NCBI GenBank assembly: GCA_034680345.1
Contig: JAXISZ010000006.1
Location: forward strand, 1-64,000
DNA: 64,000 nt
Direction of reading: 5' to 3'
Source of the DNA: SXZD01 sp034680345
GTDB taxonomy: Bacteria > Pseudomonadota > Gammaproteobacteria > Burkholderiales > Burkholderiaceae_B
The notes under the pieces were generated by a model. The model made no database searches, had not been told where the DNA came from, and saw only the letters and a program-made list of their open reading frames with translations. Made by a program: the position numbers and the translations under genes. How positions within the stretch are numbered: position 1 is the stretch's first letter; each line of letters begins with the position of its first letter. Below, one piece after another: positions 1 through 8,480 of this stretch.

Positions 1-192
1 ATTGATCAACTTCAAAATGATGTTGATCAATGGGTTCATTGGTACAATCATGAAAGAGGCCATTCAGGGCGTTTTTGTTACGGTAAAACACCTTGGCAAA
101 CTTGGCTTGATTCAATAGCATTGGCGAAAGAAAAACAAATCCCCAACAAATTGGGAACATCTGACATTTTAAGCTGTCCGACATTCCGGTAA
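1..192 (+). CDS. IS481-type transposase, C-terminal 63 residues (partial)
   Basis: This frame is open from base 1 to a TAA at 190-192. It encodes the end of a DDE (rve integrase fold) transposase. Visible motifs are the helix LQNDVDQWVHWYNHERGHSG, followed by GKTPWQTWLDS and KEKQIPNK. The pattern LQ-x-D-x-D-x-W-x3-YN-x-ER-x-HSG, then GKTP-x-QT, is the usual C-terminal end of IS481-family transposases. The catalytic Asp residues lie upstream of the window. The frame is undamaged as far as visible. Confidence 0.8.
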   Translation: MDQLQNDVDQWVHWYNHERGHSGRFCYGKTPWQTWLDSIALAKEKQIPNKLGTSDILSCPTFR

Positions 193-231
193 AATTTTTA
201 GTGTCTGTCAGATTAATTCTAAGTTACTACA
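1..231 (+). mobile_element. Right end of an IS481-type insertion sequence
   Basis: The window opens inside an insertion sequence. Bases 1-192 encode the end of a transposase. The next 39 bases hold what looks like the terminal inverted repeat: the reverse complement of 202-231 begins TGTAGTAACTTAG and contains AATCTGACAG, which resembles the TGT-starting ends of IS481-type elements as I remember them. The inferred element edge at 231 lies two bases before the stop codon of the convergent lipoprotein gene at 233, so insertion seems to have occurred just behind that gene without breaking it. The left end and any target-site duplication are outside the window, so whether the element is complete cannot be judged. 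Confidence 0.7.
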
Positions 232-232
232 T

Positions 233-691
233 TTAATGTGTTACTCGAACAACCCCCCCGGTGCTGACAAGGCGGACCCGCTCACCTAGTTTAAACATTT
301 CACTGGCATCTTGAACATATACCCTTAATTCGCCACTATCCAGTTTAACTGTAATTTCTAGTCCTTTTTTGGTGTTGATGCGTTCTTCAATGGCATTGCC
401 TACCGCGCCACCTGCTACTGCGCCCAATATGCCTGCAATTGCGGAGCCTTTGCCACCACCGATGTCTGACGCCGCAATGCCACCAACAACACCACCAGCT
501 ATGGCGCCTATGCCATTGTTATCTTGTTGAATTTGCACTTCGCGAATACTTTCAATAACGCCCATACGCACAATTTGTTCGCGTTTGGTTTCGCTTGCTT
601 TGTAGATGGTACCTGAAGTATTTTCAGTTGCGCAGCCAGTCAATGCTACCAAAGCAACAGCCAGTGCGGTTGTTATTGTTTTTTGTTTCAT
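233..691 (-). CDS. Glycine-zipper outer-membrane lipoprotein (SlyB/Pcp type)
   Basis: A 152-residue predicted lipoprotein. It begins with a short signal peptide and the lipobox LTGC (Cys20). Residues about 60-103 form a Gly/Ala-rich stretch (AIAGGVVGGIAA, then AIAGILGAVAGGAVGNAIEE) typical of the Rick_17kDa_Anti/glycine-zipper 2TM domain found in SlyB and Pcp proteins. A C-terminal beta-rich part (ITVKLDSGELRVYVQ) follows. Length fits the family. Such proteins sit in the outer membrane and are linked to envelope integrity; a precise role cannot be read from sequence. It is convergent with the IS transposase, whose edge lies two bases beyond its stop codon. Confidence 0.8.
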   Translation of the reverse strand: MKQKTITTALAVALVALTGCATENTSGTIYKASETKREQIVRMGVIESIREVQIQQDNNGIGAIAGGVVGGIAASDIGGGKGSAIAGILGAVAGGAVGNAIEERINTKKGLEITVKLDSGELRVYVQDASEMFKLGERVRLVSTGGVVRVTH

Positions 692-719
692 GTCAATTGT
701 CCTTTAAAAAATTAGGTAA

Positions 720-1664
720 TTACCACGGGTTATAGGCAAAATGGGCTTTAAATGTTTTTGCAATTTCATCACGATTGGGCGTATAGGTTTGGCCGCCGCG
801 ATGAGCAATTTTAAGGCCGCCCATTGTGCTTGCTAAACGAGCGGTGGTGGGCCAGTCCATGTTATGGGTTAAACCGTAGAGTAATCCGGCGCGGAAGGCA
901 TCGCCACAACCTGTGGGGTCAACCACGGAGCTGGGTGAAATACTAGGAACGCTTAGTTTTTGGCTATCGGTGAACACCCATGAGCCTTCAACTCCGCGAG
1001 TGACAATCAGAGCTTTAACACGTTGAGCCAATTCTTCTAAAGACAAATTGGTTTTATCACAAAGCAGTTTTGCTTCGTAATCATTGACTGTTGCGTAGGT
1101 AGCTTGATCTAAAAAAGCCAGTAATTCTTCGCCATTGAACATTGGTAAGCCTTGGCCTGGGTCAAAAATGAAAGGTATGCCTGCATTGGCTAAATTTTGC
1201 GCATGCTCTAACATGCCTTGGCGGCCATCAGGTGCAACGATAGCTAGAGCGATCTCTCCCGCATCTTTTATAGAATTGGTGTGGGCGTGCATCATTGCAC
1301 CAGGGTGGAAGGCGGTAATTTGATTATCGTTCTGATCGGTAGTGATAAACGCTTGGGCAGTGTAACTTTCTGTAATTGTTCGAATGCAGCGGGTTTCAAT
1401 GCCTAAGTTACGCAGGCGTTGTAAGTAGTCTGCGCCGTCATTACCGATTGTGGCCATGGGTAGTGGATTGCCATCCAACAATTTTAACCCATAAGCAATA
1501 TTGCCAGCGCAGCCGCCCCATTGTTTGAGTAGGGTGGGGACGAGAAAAGCAACATTTAAGGCGTGCACTTGGTTTGGCAAAATATGGTCTTTAAAATGAC
1601 CTTCAAAGGCCATAATTGAATCGTAGGCAAGCGACCCACAAATAAGTACAGTTGAGTTTGACAC
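720..1664 (-). CDS. PfkB-family sugar/nucleoside kinase (adenosine kinase-like)
   Basis: A 314-residue ribokinase-family enzyme. It shows the N-terminal GG-containing motif (QWGGCAGNIAYGLKLL, about residues 48-63) and the C-terminal PfkB signature DPTGCGDAFRAGLLYGL (about 250-266), which holds the anion hole and the catalytic Asp of GCGD. The family transfers the ATP gamma-phosphate to a sugar or nucleoside hydroxyl. In Burkholderiales the kinase at this position is usually annotated as adenosine kinase or carbohydrate kinase; the substrate is not decidable here. It lies 52 bases downstream of prmA on the same strand and may be co-transcribed with the acc-prmA genes. Confidence 0.8.
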   Translation of the reverse strand: MSNSTVLICGSLAYDSIMAFEGHFKDHILPNQVHALNVAFLVPTLLKQWGGCAGNIAYGLKLLDGNPLPMATIGNDGADYLQRLRNLGIETRCIRTITESYTAQAFITTDQNDNQITAFHPGAMMHAHTNSIKDAGEIALAIVAPDGRQGMLEHAQNLANAGIPFIFDPGQGLPMFNGEELLAFLDQATYATVNDYEAKLLCDKTNLSLEELAQRVKALIVTRGVEGSWVFTDSQKLSVPSISPSSVVDPTGCGDAFRAGLLYGLTHNMDWPTTARLASTMGGLKIAHRGGQTYTPNRDEIAKTFKAHFAYNPW

Positions 1665-1716
1665 GGTATTTTAGCGCAGTGGTTTATTGTTAAAAATAAT
1701 AGATTGGGTTGCAAGG

Positions 1717-2664
1717 TTAAGTTGCAGTTTCTGAGTTGGTTTTTTGGCCAACTAGACACACCCAGCCCTCTTGGGTTTGCCAAATGTGCATTTTAATCCA
1801 AGGTGCATAGGCGGCAATTAGATCTTCAGCTTGTCGTTCTAAAATGCCTGACAGTACCAGCCAACCGCCAGTTGCCACACGGGCGCAGAGGTTGGGCGCC
1901 AGTATTTTTAGGGGGTTTGATAAAATATTGGCTAATACCACAGGAAATAGACCCTGAGCGGCTTCGTGTTCTGGTAGTCCGGTGATTAAATTGACTTCAT
2001 TTGCAACTGCATTATTAGCAGCAGACTGTACCGCTTGAGGGTCAATATCAACAGCCACGGCGTGAGCAGCACCTAATTTAAGCGCTGCAATCGCTAGAAT
2101 TCCAGAACCACAACCGTAGTCGAGTATTTGGGTTTGTTCTAAATTGGTTTGGCTAAGCCATTGTAAACACAGATCAGTGGTTGGGTGTGAGCCCGTACCA
2201 AATGCCAACCCTGGGTCTAAACGCAAATTAATTCGATGATTGTTGGCTTCGCATGTATGCCATGAGGGCACAATCCATAGTTTTTCAGTGATTGCAATTG
2301 GTTCAAATTGTGATTGCGTGAGCCTTACCCAGTCTTGTTCAGGCACCGAACTCCAGACAACGTCGGCGTTTTCAAGCCATAGGTAGGGTAGGGCGTCAAT
2401 CAGCGTTTGACCTTCTGTTTGGTTATTGAATAAGGCCAACACCCGATTTTGGTTCCATGCGGTGGTCTCTGGTTCAAGGCCGGGTTCACCAAACAGCGCT
2501 TGCTCATCTTCGGTATCGGCTTGTGCGTCTTCTATAGTGACTGATAAAGCACCATTTTCCATGAGCGCCTCAGAAACCGCTTCGGCCCATCGAGCAGGTA
2601 AAACCACAGTGGCCTGTGCCCAGGTGTTTTTGGGCTGATCTTTGGTTGTGATGGCTTGGCTCAT
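1717..2664 (-). CDS. prmA: Ribosomal protein L11 methyltransferase
   Basis: PrmA trimethylates lysines and the N-terminus of ribosomal protein L11 using S-adenosylmethionine. The 315-residue length is normal. The SAM-binding motif I is [20 protein letters not shown] (about residues 181-200), preceded by [19 protein letters not shown], a near-diagnostic PrmA motif. The catalytic-loop motif [10 protein letters not shown], equivalent to the NILxxPL of the family, follows. The start codon overlaps the accC stop by four bases (ATGA), indicating translational coupling. In many relatives a DUF3426 zinc-ribbon gene follows prmA; here the next gene is the PfkB kinase. Confidence 0.95.
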   Translation of the reverse strand: MSQAITTKDQPKNTWAQATVVLPARWAEAVSEALMENGALSVTIEDAQADTEDEQALFGEPGLEPETTAWNQNRVLALFNNQTEGQTLIDALPYLWLENADVVWSSVPEQDWVRLTQSQFEPIAITEKLWIVPSWHTCEANNHRINLRLDPGLAFGTGSHPTTDLCLQWLSQTNLEQTQILDYGCGSGILAIAALKLGAAHAVAVDIDPQAVQSAANNAVANEVNLITGLPEHEAAQGLFPVVLANILSNPLKILAPNLCARVATGGWLVLSGILERQAEDLIAAYAPWIKMHIWQTQEGWVCLVGQKTNSETAT

Positions 2665-4022
2665 GGTTTGCGTTCAGTATGTGTGCTGTTTAAGCGCTGC
2701 TCTAGATAATGAATGCTGGTACCACCTTCAATAAAGTGCAGGTCAGTCATCAACTCTTTGTGTAAGGCTGTGTTGGTTTTAATGCCCTCAATCACCAGTT
2801 CACCCAATGCCATGCGCATACGCGCAATCGCTTGGTTACGATCAGCGCCATAGGCGATGACTTTACCAATCATGGAGTCATAGTGTGGGGGTACGGTGTA
2901 GCCTGAATAAACATGAGAATCTACCCGTATGCCTGGGCCTCCTGGAGCGTGCCAGCTGGTAATTTTCCCTGGGGAAGGTGTGAACTTAAAGGGGTCTTCT
3001 GCGTTGATACGGCATTCAATGGCGTGCCCTTTGAACTCTATATCACGTTGGCGAAAGCGCAGTTTTTCGCCAGCGGCAATGTGCAATTGCTCTTGCACAA
3101 TGTCGATACCGGTTATAATTTCAGTTACAGGGTGTTCTACTTGAACGCGCGTGTTCATCTCAATAAAATAAAATTCGCCATTTTCGTATAAAAACTCAAA
3201 AGTACCCGCGCCACGGTAGCCAATTTTGCGGCAAGCATCAGCACAGCGGTCGCCAATGCGTTCAATTAAGCGTCGAGAAATCAACGGTGCTGGCGCTTCT
3301 TCTATAATTTTTTGGTGGCGTCGCTGCATGGAGCAATCCCGCTCGCCTAGCCAGACTGCATTGCGGTGCTCGTCAGCTAAGATTTGAATTTCAATATGCC
3401 GTGGGTTTTCTAAAAATTTTTCGATGTAAACAGCGGGGTTACCAAACGCGGTTTGTGCTTCAGTTTTGGTCATGCTCACCGCATTAAGTAACGCCCCTTC
3501 GGTGTGCACAACGCGCATCCCTCGACCACCCCCACCACCAGCGGCTTTGATAATGACGGGATAGCCAATTTGTCGCGCAATTTTTATAATCTCTTTGGGG
3601 TTATCGGGCAGTTCTCCGTCGGACCCAGGAACGCAGGGTACACCAGCAGCAATCATCGCCTGTTTGGCGCTGACTTTATCGCCCATTAAGCGTATGGATT
3701 CGGGCCGTGGGCCAATAAAAATAAAACCACTGCGCTCAACACGTTCAGCAAAATCAGCGTTTTCAGATAAAAATCCGTACCCTGGGTGTATGGCTTGCGC
3801 GTCAGTGACTTCAGCAGCACTGATAATGGCTGGAATATTTAAGTAACTTTGTGCGCTGGATGCTGGGCCTATGCACACTGATTCATCAGCTAAACGCACA
3901 TATTTAGCTTCGGTGTCTGCCTCTGAGTGAATAGCAACGGTTTTAATACCTAGGGTGCGGCAGGCGCGCAAAATTCGTAGCGCTATTTCGCCACGGTTGG
4001 CAATTAAGACTTTAGAGAACAT
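2661..4022 (-). CDS. accC: Acetyl-CoA carboxylase, biotin carboxylase subunit
   Basis: AccC carboxylates biotin on AccB with ATP and bicarbonate, the first half of malonyl-CoA synthesis. The 453 residues match family length (about 450). Visible features are the N-terminal [20 protein letters not shown], the ATP-grasp glycine loop [14 protein letters not shown], the motif [16 protein letters not shown], the metal/catalytic segment [15 protein letters not shown] and the C-terminal [15 protein letters not shown]. The gene starts 4 bases after accB and overlaps prmA by 4 bases, so accB-accC-prmA form one operon. Confidence 0.98.
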   Translation of the reverse strand: MFSKVLIANRGEIALRILRACRTLGIKTVAIHSEADTEAKYVRLADESVCIGPASSAQSYLNIPAIISAAEVTDAQAIHPGYGFLSENADFAERVERSGFIFIGPRPESIRLMGDKVSAKQAMIAAGVPCVPGSDGELPDNPKEIIKIARQIGYPVIIKAAGGGGGRGMRVVHTEGALLNAVSMTKTEAQTAFGNPAVYIEKFLENPRHIEIQILADEHRNAVWLGERDCSMQRRHQKIIEEAPAPLISRRLIERIGDRCADACRKIGYRGAGTFEFLYENGEFYFIEMNTRVQVEHPVTEIITGIDIVQEQLHIAAGEKLRFRQRDIEFKGHAIECRINAEDPFKFTPSPGKITSWHAPGGPGIRVDSHVYSGYTVPPHYDSMIGKVIAYGADRNQAIARMRMALGELVIEGIKTNTALHKELMTDLHFIEGGTSIHYLEQRLNSTHTERKP

Positions 4023-4026
4023 GGGC

Positions 4027-4497
4027 TTACTCGATGATAAACAATGGTTGGCCGTATTCTACGGGTTGCCCATTGTCCAACAAAATTTGTTTGATAACAC
4101 CGCTGCAGTCGGCTTCTATTTCATTGAGCAGTTTCATGGCTTCTACGATGCAGAGCGTATCGCCTTCTTTAACGGTGTTGCCCACTTCAACAAAATTGCT
4201 AGCGCCAGGGTTAGATGCACGGTAAAAGGTGCCAACCATGGGTGATTTAACCACATGTTGCAGATTATTTTCGATAGTTGTGTTTTCAGTGGGCAGAGAA
4301 ACGGCGTTTAAACCCGCATCTTGGTTTATTGTTGCTGGGGCAACTGTGGTCACTGGCGTAGCGTATTGTAATCCAGGTGCTGGGTGCGGGTGTGCATTAA
4401 CAATTTTAACCCGACCTTCGCCCTCTGTGATTTCGAGTTCAGCAATCCCTGATTCGGATACGAGGTCAATTAGGGTTTTCAGTTTTCTAAGGTCCAT
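4027..4497 (-). CDS. accB: Acetyl-CoA carboxylase, biotin carboxyl carrier protein
   Basis: AccB carries the biotin shuttled between AccC and the carboxyltransferase. The 156-residue protein has the usual N-terminal helix ([20 protein letters not shown]), a variable Pro/Ala/Thr-rich linker (about residues 35-80) and a C-terminal biotinyl domain with [11 protein letters not shown]; Lys122 in the AMKL motif is the expected biotinylation site. The thumb motif [13 protein letters not shown] is also present. It is the first gene of accB-accC-prmA; the 245 bases between it and aroQ are A+T-rich and probably carry the operon promoter. Confidence 0.97.
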   Translation of the reverse strand: MDLRKLKTLIDLVSESGIAELEITEGEGRVKIVNAHPHPAPGLQYATPVTTVAPATINQDAGLNAVSLPTENTTIENNLQHVVKSPMVGTFYRASNPGASNFVEVGNTVKEGDTLCIVEAMKLLNEIEADCSGVIKQILLDNGQPVEYGQPLFIIE

Positions 4498-4742
4498 GGT
4501 GTTTTCTCTTAAGCGTTAATTCTTTAAGGGCTTCATGTTTATGGGCTTTAAGGTTGCTGCTTTGTTGCGCCAAATGAATTTATTTTATTAAATTATGTGG
4601 TTAAAAAATTAACTTAAACGGATATATTGACTCATCAGGTGTTTAAGTGGGCGTATTAAGTTAAATTTTTTAGTGCGTTTCAGTGTGAGCATGTTGACGC
4701 AATTGCTGTAGCCTTTTATATAATTTCGCAGATTTTAGCTGA

Positions 4743-5192
4743 TTATGCGAGATTTTTCTTGATAAAGTCTAGGGCATAAAAATAACCAGCACTACCCATG
4801 CCACACACAACAGCTTGAGCATTTGCACTTAAATGGGAGTGGTGGCGAAACGCTTCTCGCGCATAAATATTAGACAAATGTACTTCTAGATACGGCACTT
4901 TTACCCCGACCAATGCGTCGCGTATGGCAATGCTGGTGTGTGTGTAGGCCCCAGCGTTGATTATAAAATAGCGCACATCTTCTGCTGTGGCGCGGTGTAT
5001 ATGGTCAATGAATTGCCCTTCATGATTGCTTTGAAAGCACTGTACATTAAGGCCCATGGTTTGGCCATGTTGAATCAGGTTTTGTTCAATATTTTGAAGG
5101 CTTTCGTAACCATAAATGTGGGGTTCTCTTTGGCCAAGTAAATTAAGGTTGGGGCCATTTAAAACCCAGACGCGCGGGGTTGCAATTGTCAT
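4743..5192 (-). CDS. aroQ: Type II 3-dehydroquinate dehydratase
   Basis: AroQ removes water from 3-dehydroquinate to give 3-dehydroshikimate in the shikimate pathway. The 149-residue length is standard for the small dodecameric type II enzyme. Motifs: NGPNLNLLGQREPHIYG at the N-terminus, with the catalytic Tyr near its end; FQSNHEGQFIDHIHRA; INAGAYTHTSIAIRDAL; and EVHLSNIYAREAFRHHSH, which carries the catalytic His and substrate-binding Arg. It precedes accB on the minus strand, an arrangement common in beta- and gammaproteobacteria. aroE and aroG, elsewhere in this window, act in the same pathway. Confidence 0.97.
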   Translation of the reverse strand: MTIATPRVWVLNGPNLNLLGQREPHIYGYESLQNIEQNLIQHGQTMGLNVQCFQSNHEGQFIDHIHRATAEDVRYFIINAGAYTHTSIAIRDALVGVKVPYLEVHLSNIYAREAFRHHSHLSANAQAVVCGMGSAGYFYALDFIKKNLA

Positions 5193-5324
5193 TTTTTATT
5201 TGTCGCCTAAAAAACGCCATTCTCTGTTATTTTCTGTTATCTGTCCAATTAAATAATGGAAAAACCGGAATGGCTGGTGGCAATCGCTCGTGAGGTTTGG
5301 GTTATTAAATGTTGGCTTTAATTC

Positions 5325-5867
5325 TCACCCTTGCGTATCATTTTTAGTTTTAAGGGTAACTTGTTTAATTTCCTCTGGGGTAATGCGTCCTAGTTTTTTT
5401 AACAGGGTTTCGCCATTGGCGTTCAAAATTACAGTAAAGGGCAGGGCTGTGGTGTCATTACCCAGTTGTTGGGAGAGGGTAGCACCATGAGCGCCCGCTA
5501 CCAGCAGTGGGTAGCTGAAGTTTTTGTTTTTGAGGAAATTGGTAATATTTTCCGGTGTATCAATACCAACACCAACAAATTCAACGTTTTTTGAGCGAAG
5601 CTCTTTGTAGCTGGCCTCAAGTTCTGGCATTTCTTCTACACAAGGTGGGCACCAAGAAGCCCAAAAGTTTAAAACAACGGTTTTGCCTTTTAGATTTTGG
5701 GAGTTAAATATCTCGCCTGAGGTGGTTTTAAAGACCAGTTGATCAATTGTAGCTGTTGTGGTTTGTGTTGGTTCGTTGTTTTTTTGTTTTTTGTTGGCAA
5801 CGTGAACACCTGCGCTAAGTGCAATACCTGCAACAATCACCCAACTCATGGTTTTAATAAGGGTCAT
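5325..5867 (-). CDS. Membrane-anchored thioredoxin-like protein (TlpA/ResA family)
   Basis: A 180-residue periplasmic thioredoxin-fold protein with one N-terminal membrane segment (about residues 8-24, SWVIVAGIALSAGVHVA). The redox centre is WASWCPPCVEEMPELE (about 70-85), a CPPC active site typical of TlpA/ResA proteins that keep disulfides or cytochrome c haem-binding cysteines reduced. The segment VVLNFWASWCPP and the later ALPFTVILNANGE with its cis-Pro are classic for the fold. Its start abuts the stop of the upstream unassigned gene (ATT|AAAT junction at 5867/5868), so the two are probably co-transcribed. The specific substrate is unknown. Confidence 0.88.
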   Translation of the reverse strand: MTLIKTMSWVIVAGIALSAGVHVANKKQKNNEPTQTTTATIDQLVFKTTSGEIFNSQNLKGKTVVLNFWASWCPPCVEEMPELEASYKELRSKNVEFVGVGIDTPENITNFLKNKNFSYPLLVAGAHGATLSQQLGNDTTALPFTVILNANGETLLKKLGRITPEEIKQVTLKTKNDTQG

Positions 5868-6482
5868 TTAATTCTCCATTAATTGAATAAGACCATTTAA
5901 ATCTGTACGGAATAAAACTTTTTTTTCTTGAGTTCTGAGAAGGCCGCGACGCTGAATGCTTGGCAATGTGGCAATCGTAACAATTTCGTTTCGCCATTTA
6001 AACGCGATAGCATCAACAGTTTTTCCTTGAACGGCGCCAACTTCAACGGGGTTAAATCGAATGTTTTGGTTTAGAAGCCAATAGTCAATTTCCTTGGGGT
6101 TGTCAGCAAAACAAAGTAAATGAATTGCCGAAAATTCGCTAGCTGTACCATTAACCAAGTCGCCGTACACCAAAGGCGAAAACTCTTGCAACGATTGCAT
6201 GAGTTGATGGCAAATTTCTCTCAGTTGTTGCAATTTTAATGCTTGTTCTTCCTTTTGGTAAAGGCTTTGGTATTGCCGCACCTGTTCTAAAATATCTTCA
6301 AAACTAGGCCAGTTGCTTTTATGGATTTTTTGTTTACCCACAAGGGCAGTCAGTGCTTTTTTTCGAGCGTTAGAATAGTCCCATCCTTGTTCAGCAATTA
6401 AACGGGCTGCATAATTAGCCAGTTCAAATCGCAGGCTGTTAGGTTGTATATTTGGGAAAGTGTGATCATCAAAATCTATCAT
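5868..6482 (-). CDS. Conserved protein of unknown function, possible nucleotidyltransferase-like fold
   Basis: A 204-residue soluble protein without signal peptide or membrane segment. The N-terminal half is helical and charged (FELANYAARLIAEQGWDYSN; a likely coiled stretch at VRQYQSLYQKEEQALKLQQL). The second half (VYGDLVNGTASEFSAIHLL, FADNPKEIDYWLLNQNIRF) recalls small proteins annotated as nucleotidyltransferases next to mpl and tlpA genes in betaproteobacteria, but that is from memory and no catalytic GS-DxD motif is visible. It is divergent from mpl with about 85 bases between the start codons, and runs directly into the TlpA gene. I do not assign a function. Confidence 0.55.
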   Translation of the reverse strand: MIDFDDHTFPNIQPNSLRFELANYAARLIAEQGWDYSNARKKALTALVGKQKIHKSNWPSFEDILEQVRQYQSLYQKEEQALKLQQLREICHQLMQSLQEFSPLVYGDLVNGTASEFSAIHLLCFADNPKEIDYWLLNQNIRFNPVEVGAVQGKTVDAIAFKWRNEIVTIATLPSIQRRGLLRTQEKKVLFRTDLNGLIQLMEN

Positions 6483-6567
6483 TTATTCTTGACTGAAGAC
6501 GGTATTTAAACTTTGCAATCGTTACAATAGCAGTATTTTTTAACAGTGGTGCTTGCCATTTCTAATT

Positions 6568-7917
6568 ATGCATATTCACATTTTGGGTATTTGCGGTACT
6601 TTTATGGGTGGGGTAGCTCGGTTGGCGGTGTGTTTGGGTCATCAGGTTACAGGTTGTGACGCCAATGTGTATCCACCAATGAGCACTCAACTAGAGCAAA
6701 TTGGTATCCGTTTGATCGAAGGCTTTGACCCAGATCAGGTTTTGTTGAAACCCGATTTATTCGTGATAGGCAACGTGGTACGCCGTGGTAACCCATTGAT
6801 GGAGAAAATAATGGACCTCGGCTTACCTTATACGTCTGGACCACAATGGGTAGGTGAGCATATTTTGAACGTTCGCCATTGTATTGCGGTGGCTGGTACC
6901 CATGGTAAAACCACCACCACATCAATGTTGGCTTGGGCGCTTGAATATGTAGGTTTGAATCCAGGCTTTTTGGTGGGAGGCGTGCCTCAAGATTTTAGAT
7001 GTTCAGCCCGCTTGGGAAACGGTTCGCCATTTGTTATTGAGGCCGACGAGTACGATACTGCATTTTTTGATAAGCGTTCAAAATTTGTACACTATCGTCC
7101 AAGAACAGCCATTTTAAATAACCTTGAGTTTGATCATGCAGACATTTTCCCTGATCTTGCTGCTATTCAGACGCAATTTCACCATTTGGTGCGTACAGTA
7201 CCTGCGTCGGGTTTATTGGTGGTTAATGGTCAGCAAGACACGTTAAATGCAGTTTTAGAGCGTGGTTCCTGGAGTAATCTGACGTATTTTGATTGTGCTG
7301 AAGGTTATTTCGCCCAGGGCGATGAGCAAGATTTTGAGGTGTTTTATCATCAAAAATCAGTGGGTCGGGTGCAATGGCAACTCAGTGGCGCTCATAATCG
7401 CAGTAATGCGTTGGCTGTGGTTGCTGCTGCTTCTCATTTGGGTGTGCCAGCGCACTTGGTTTGTGAGGCACTCAGTGTTTTTAAAGGGGTGCAGCGCCGT
7501 ATGCAAGTGCGGGGCGTGGTTCATGGGGTTACAGTGTATGATGATTTTGCGCATCACCCAACCGCTATAGCCACTACAATTGCTGGGATGCGTAAGCGCA
7601 TGGGCGCGGTAGGTCGTATTTTGGCGGTATTTGAGCCACGCTCCAATACCATGAAATTAGGTGTGATGCGTGCTGCTTTGCCGCAAGCCTTGCGTGAGGC
7701 CGATGCGGTTTTTTGTTATACCCATGGCCTAGAGTGGAACGCTGAGCAAACTTTGGCGGATTTGCCTCAGCCCGTGTGTGTCACTGATGAATTGGATAAT
7801 TTAGTTCGGTCGGTGGTTGCACAATCGCGGCCTGATGACGTCATACTGATTATGAGTAATGGCGGTTTTGGTGGTGTTCATCAAAAAATTTTACAAGCAC
7901 TTGGAGCTAAAGTATGA
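6568..7917 (+). CDS. mpl: UDP-N-acetylmuramate:L-Ala-gamma-D-Glu-meso-DAP ligase
   Basis: Mpl joins recovered murein tripeptide to UDP-MurNAc in peptidoglycan recycling. I place the start at the ATG at 6568 (MHIHILGICGTFMGG), since Mpl proteins begin exactly here; an in-frame TTG at 6553 is less likely. The 449 residues match the family. Motifs: DANVYPPMSTQLE, the ATP P-loop AVAGTHGKTTTTSML, EADEYDTAFFDKRSKFVHY and NNLEFDHADIF. The C-terminal Mur ligase domain contains YDDFAHHPTAI and FEPRSNTMKLG. Its stop overlaps the ubiC start (ATGA at 7914). Confidence 0.97.
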   Translation: MHIHILGICGTFMGGVARLAVCLGHQVTGCDANVYPPMSTQLEQIGIRLIEGFDPDQVLLKPDLFVIGNVVRRGNPLMEKIMDLGLPYTSGPQWVGEHILNVRHCIAVAGTHGKTTTTSMLAWALEYVGLNPGFLVGGVPQDFRCSARLGNGSPFVIEADEYDTAFFDKRSKFVHYRPRTAILNNLEFDHADIFPDLAAIQTQFHHLVRTVPASGLLVVNGQQDTLNAVLERGSWSNLTYFDCAEGYFAQGDEQDFEVFYHQKSVGRVQWQLSGAHNRSNALAVVAAASHLGVPAHLVCEALSVFKGVQRRMQVRGVVHGVTVYDDFAHHPTAIATTIAGMRKRMGAVGRILAVFEPRSNTMKLGVMRAALPQALREADAVFCYTHGLEWNAEQTLADLPQPVCVTDELDNLVRSVVAQSRPDDVILIMSNGGFGGVHQKILQALGAKV

Positions 7918-8480
7918 ATGCCATGTGGCATGAGCGGTGTTTAAGCAGTTGGCCCACTGAAGTGGTGCATTGGTTAAAATCGTCTGGTTCTTTAACTTTA
8001 AAACTACAGCGGTGTTTTGGTGAGGTTCAAGTGGTGGTGAATGCCCAAAAGGCAGCTGTTAGTTTAAGTGATGAATACCGCTTGTTAGGGATGTCTCGAA
8101 CAGGACAAGCGCGGTGTCGTGATGTCGCGCTGTTGGTTGGAGGGCGTGTGCGTGTTGTGGCACACTCTTTGGTGAAAATGTGTGGTGTTCGTCTGGACTG
8201 GCCATTTTGGAATCGATTGGGCAATCGTTCTTTAGGGTTGGCTTTGTTTGCGAATCAAAAAGTTCGCTTAACAAGTCGGCAATTTTCATGTTTGCCTGTT
8301 AATCATCCTCTAACGCGTTTAACTTGCCAGGTGCTGCGCCGGCGTGGACAGGTTTTTTCTATGCCTTTTTATGCAAGACGTGCAGTGTATGAACAAGTGG
8401 GCGGAGCAACTCCCTTGATGGTGACTGAGGTTTTTGTTATTTTAGGAAATTTGTGCAATTTAAGCGCAGTAAGTGAGTAA
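7914..8480 (+). CDS. ubiC: Chorismate lyase (chorismate-pyruvate lyase)
   Basis: UbiC converts chorismate to 4-hydroxybenzoate and pyruvate, the first committed step of ubiquinone synthesis. The 188 residues fit the family. The evidence is the order of weak but characteristic motifs: ARCRDVALLVGGRVRVVAHS (the REV-x-L ... ARS-type strand), LGNRSLGLALF (equivalent to LG..PLG..LF), an FYARRAVYE segment (the W-RRS-type position) and GATPLMVTEVFV at the C-terminus (the LLLTELFL-type strand). Overall similarity to textbook UbiC is low, so this is a confident family call rather than proof of activity. It overlaps mpl by 4 bases and the ribonuclease gene by about 8, suggesting an operon. Confidence 0.8.
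   Translation: MNAMWHERCLSSWPTEVVHWLKSSGSLTLKLQRCFGEVQVVVNAQKAAVSLSDEYRLLGMSRTGQARCRDVALLVGGRVRVVAHSLVKMCGVRLDWPFWNRLGNRSLGLALFANQKVRLTSRQFSCLPVNHPLTRLTCQVLRRRGQVFSMPFYARRAVYEQVGGATPLMVTEVFVILGNLCNLSAVSE

Noticed and set aside
7289..7570. Alternative 93-codon frame inside mpl
   Set aside because: Lies wholly within a well-conserved gene in another frame; no independent support.
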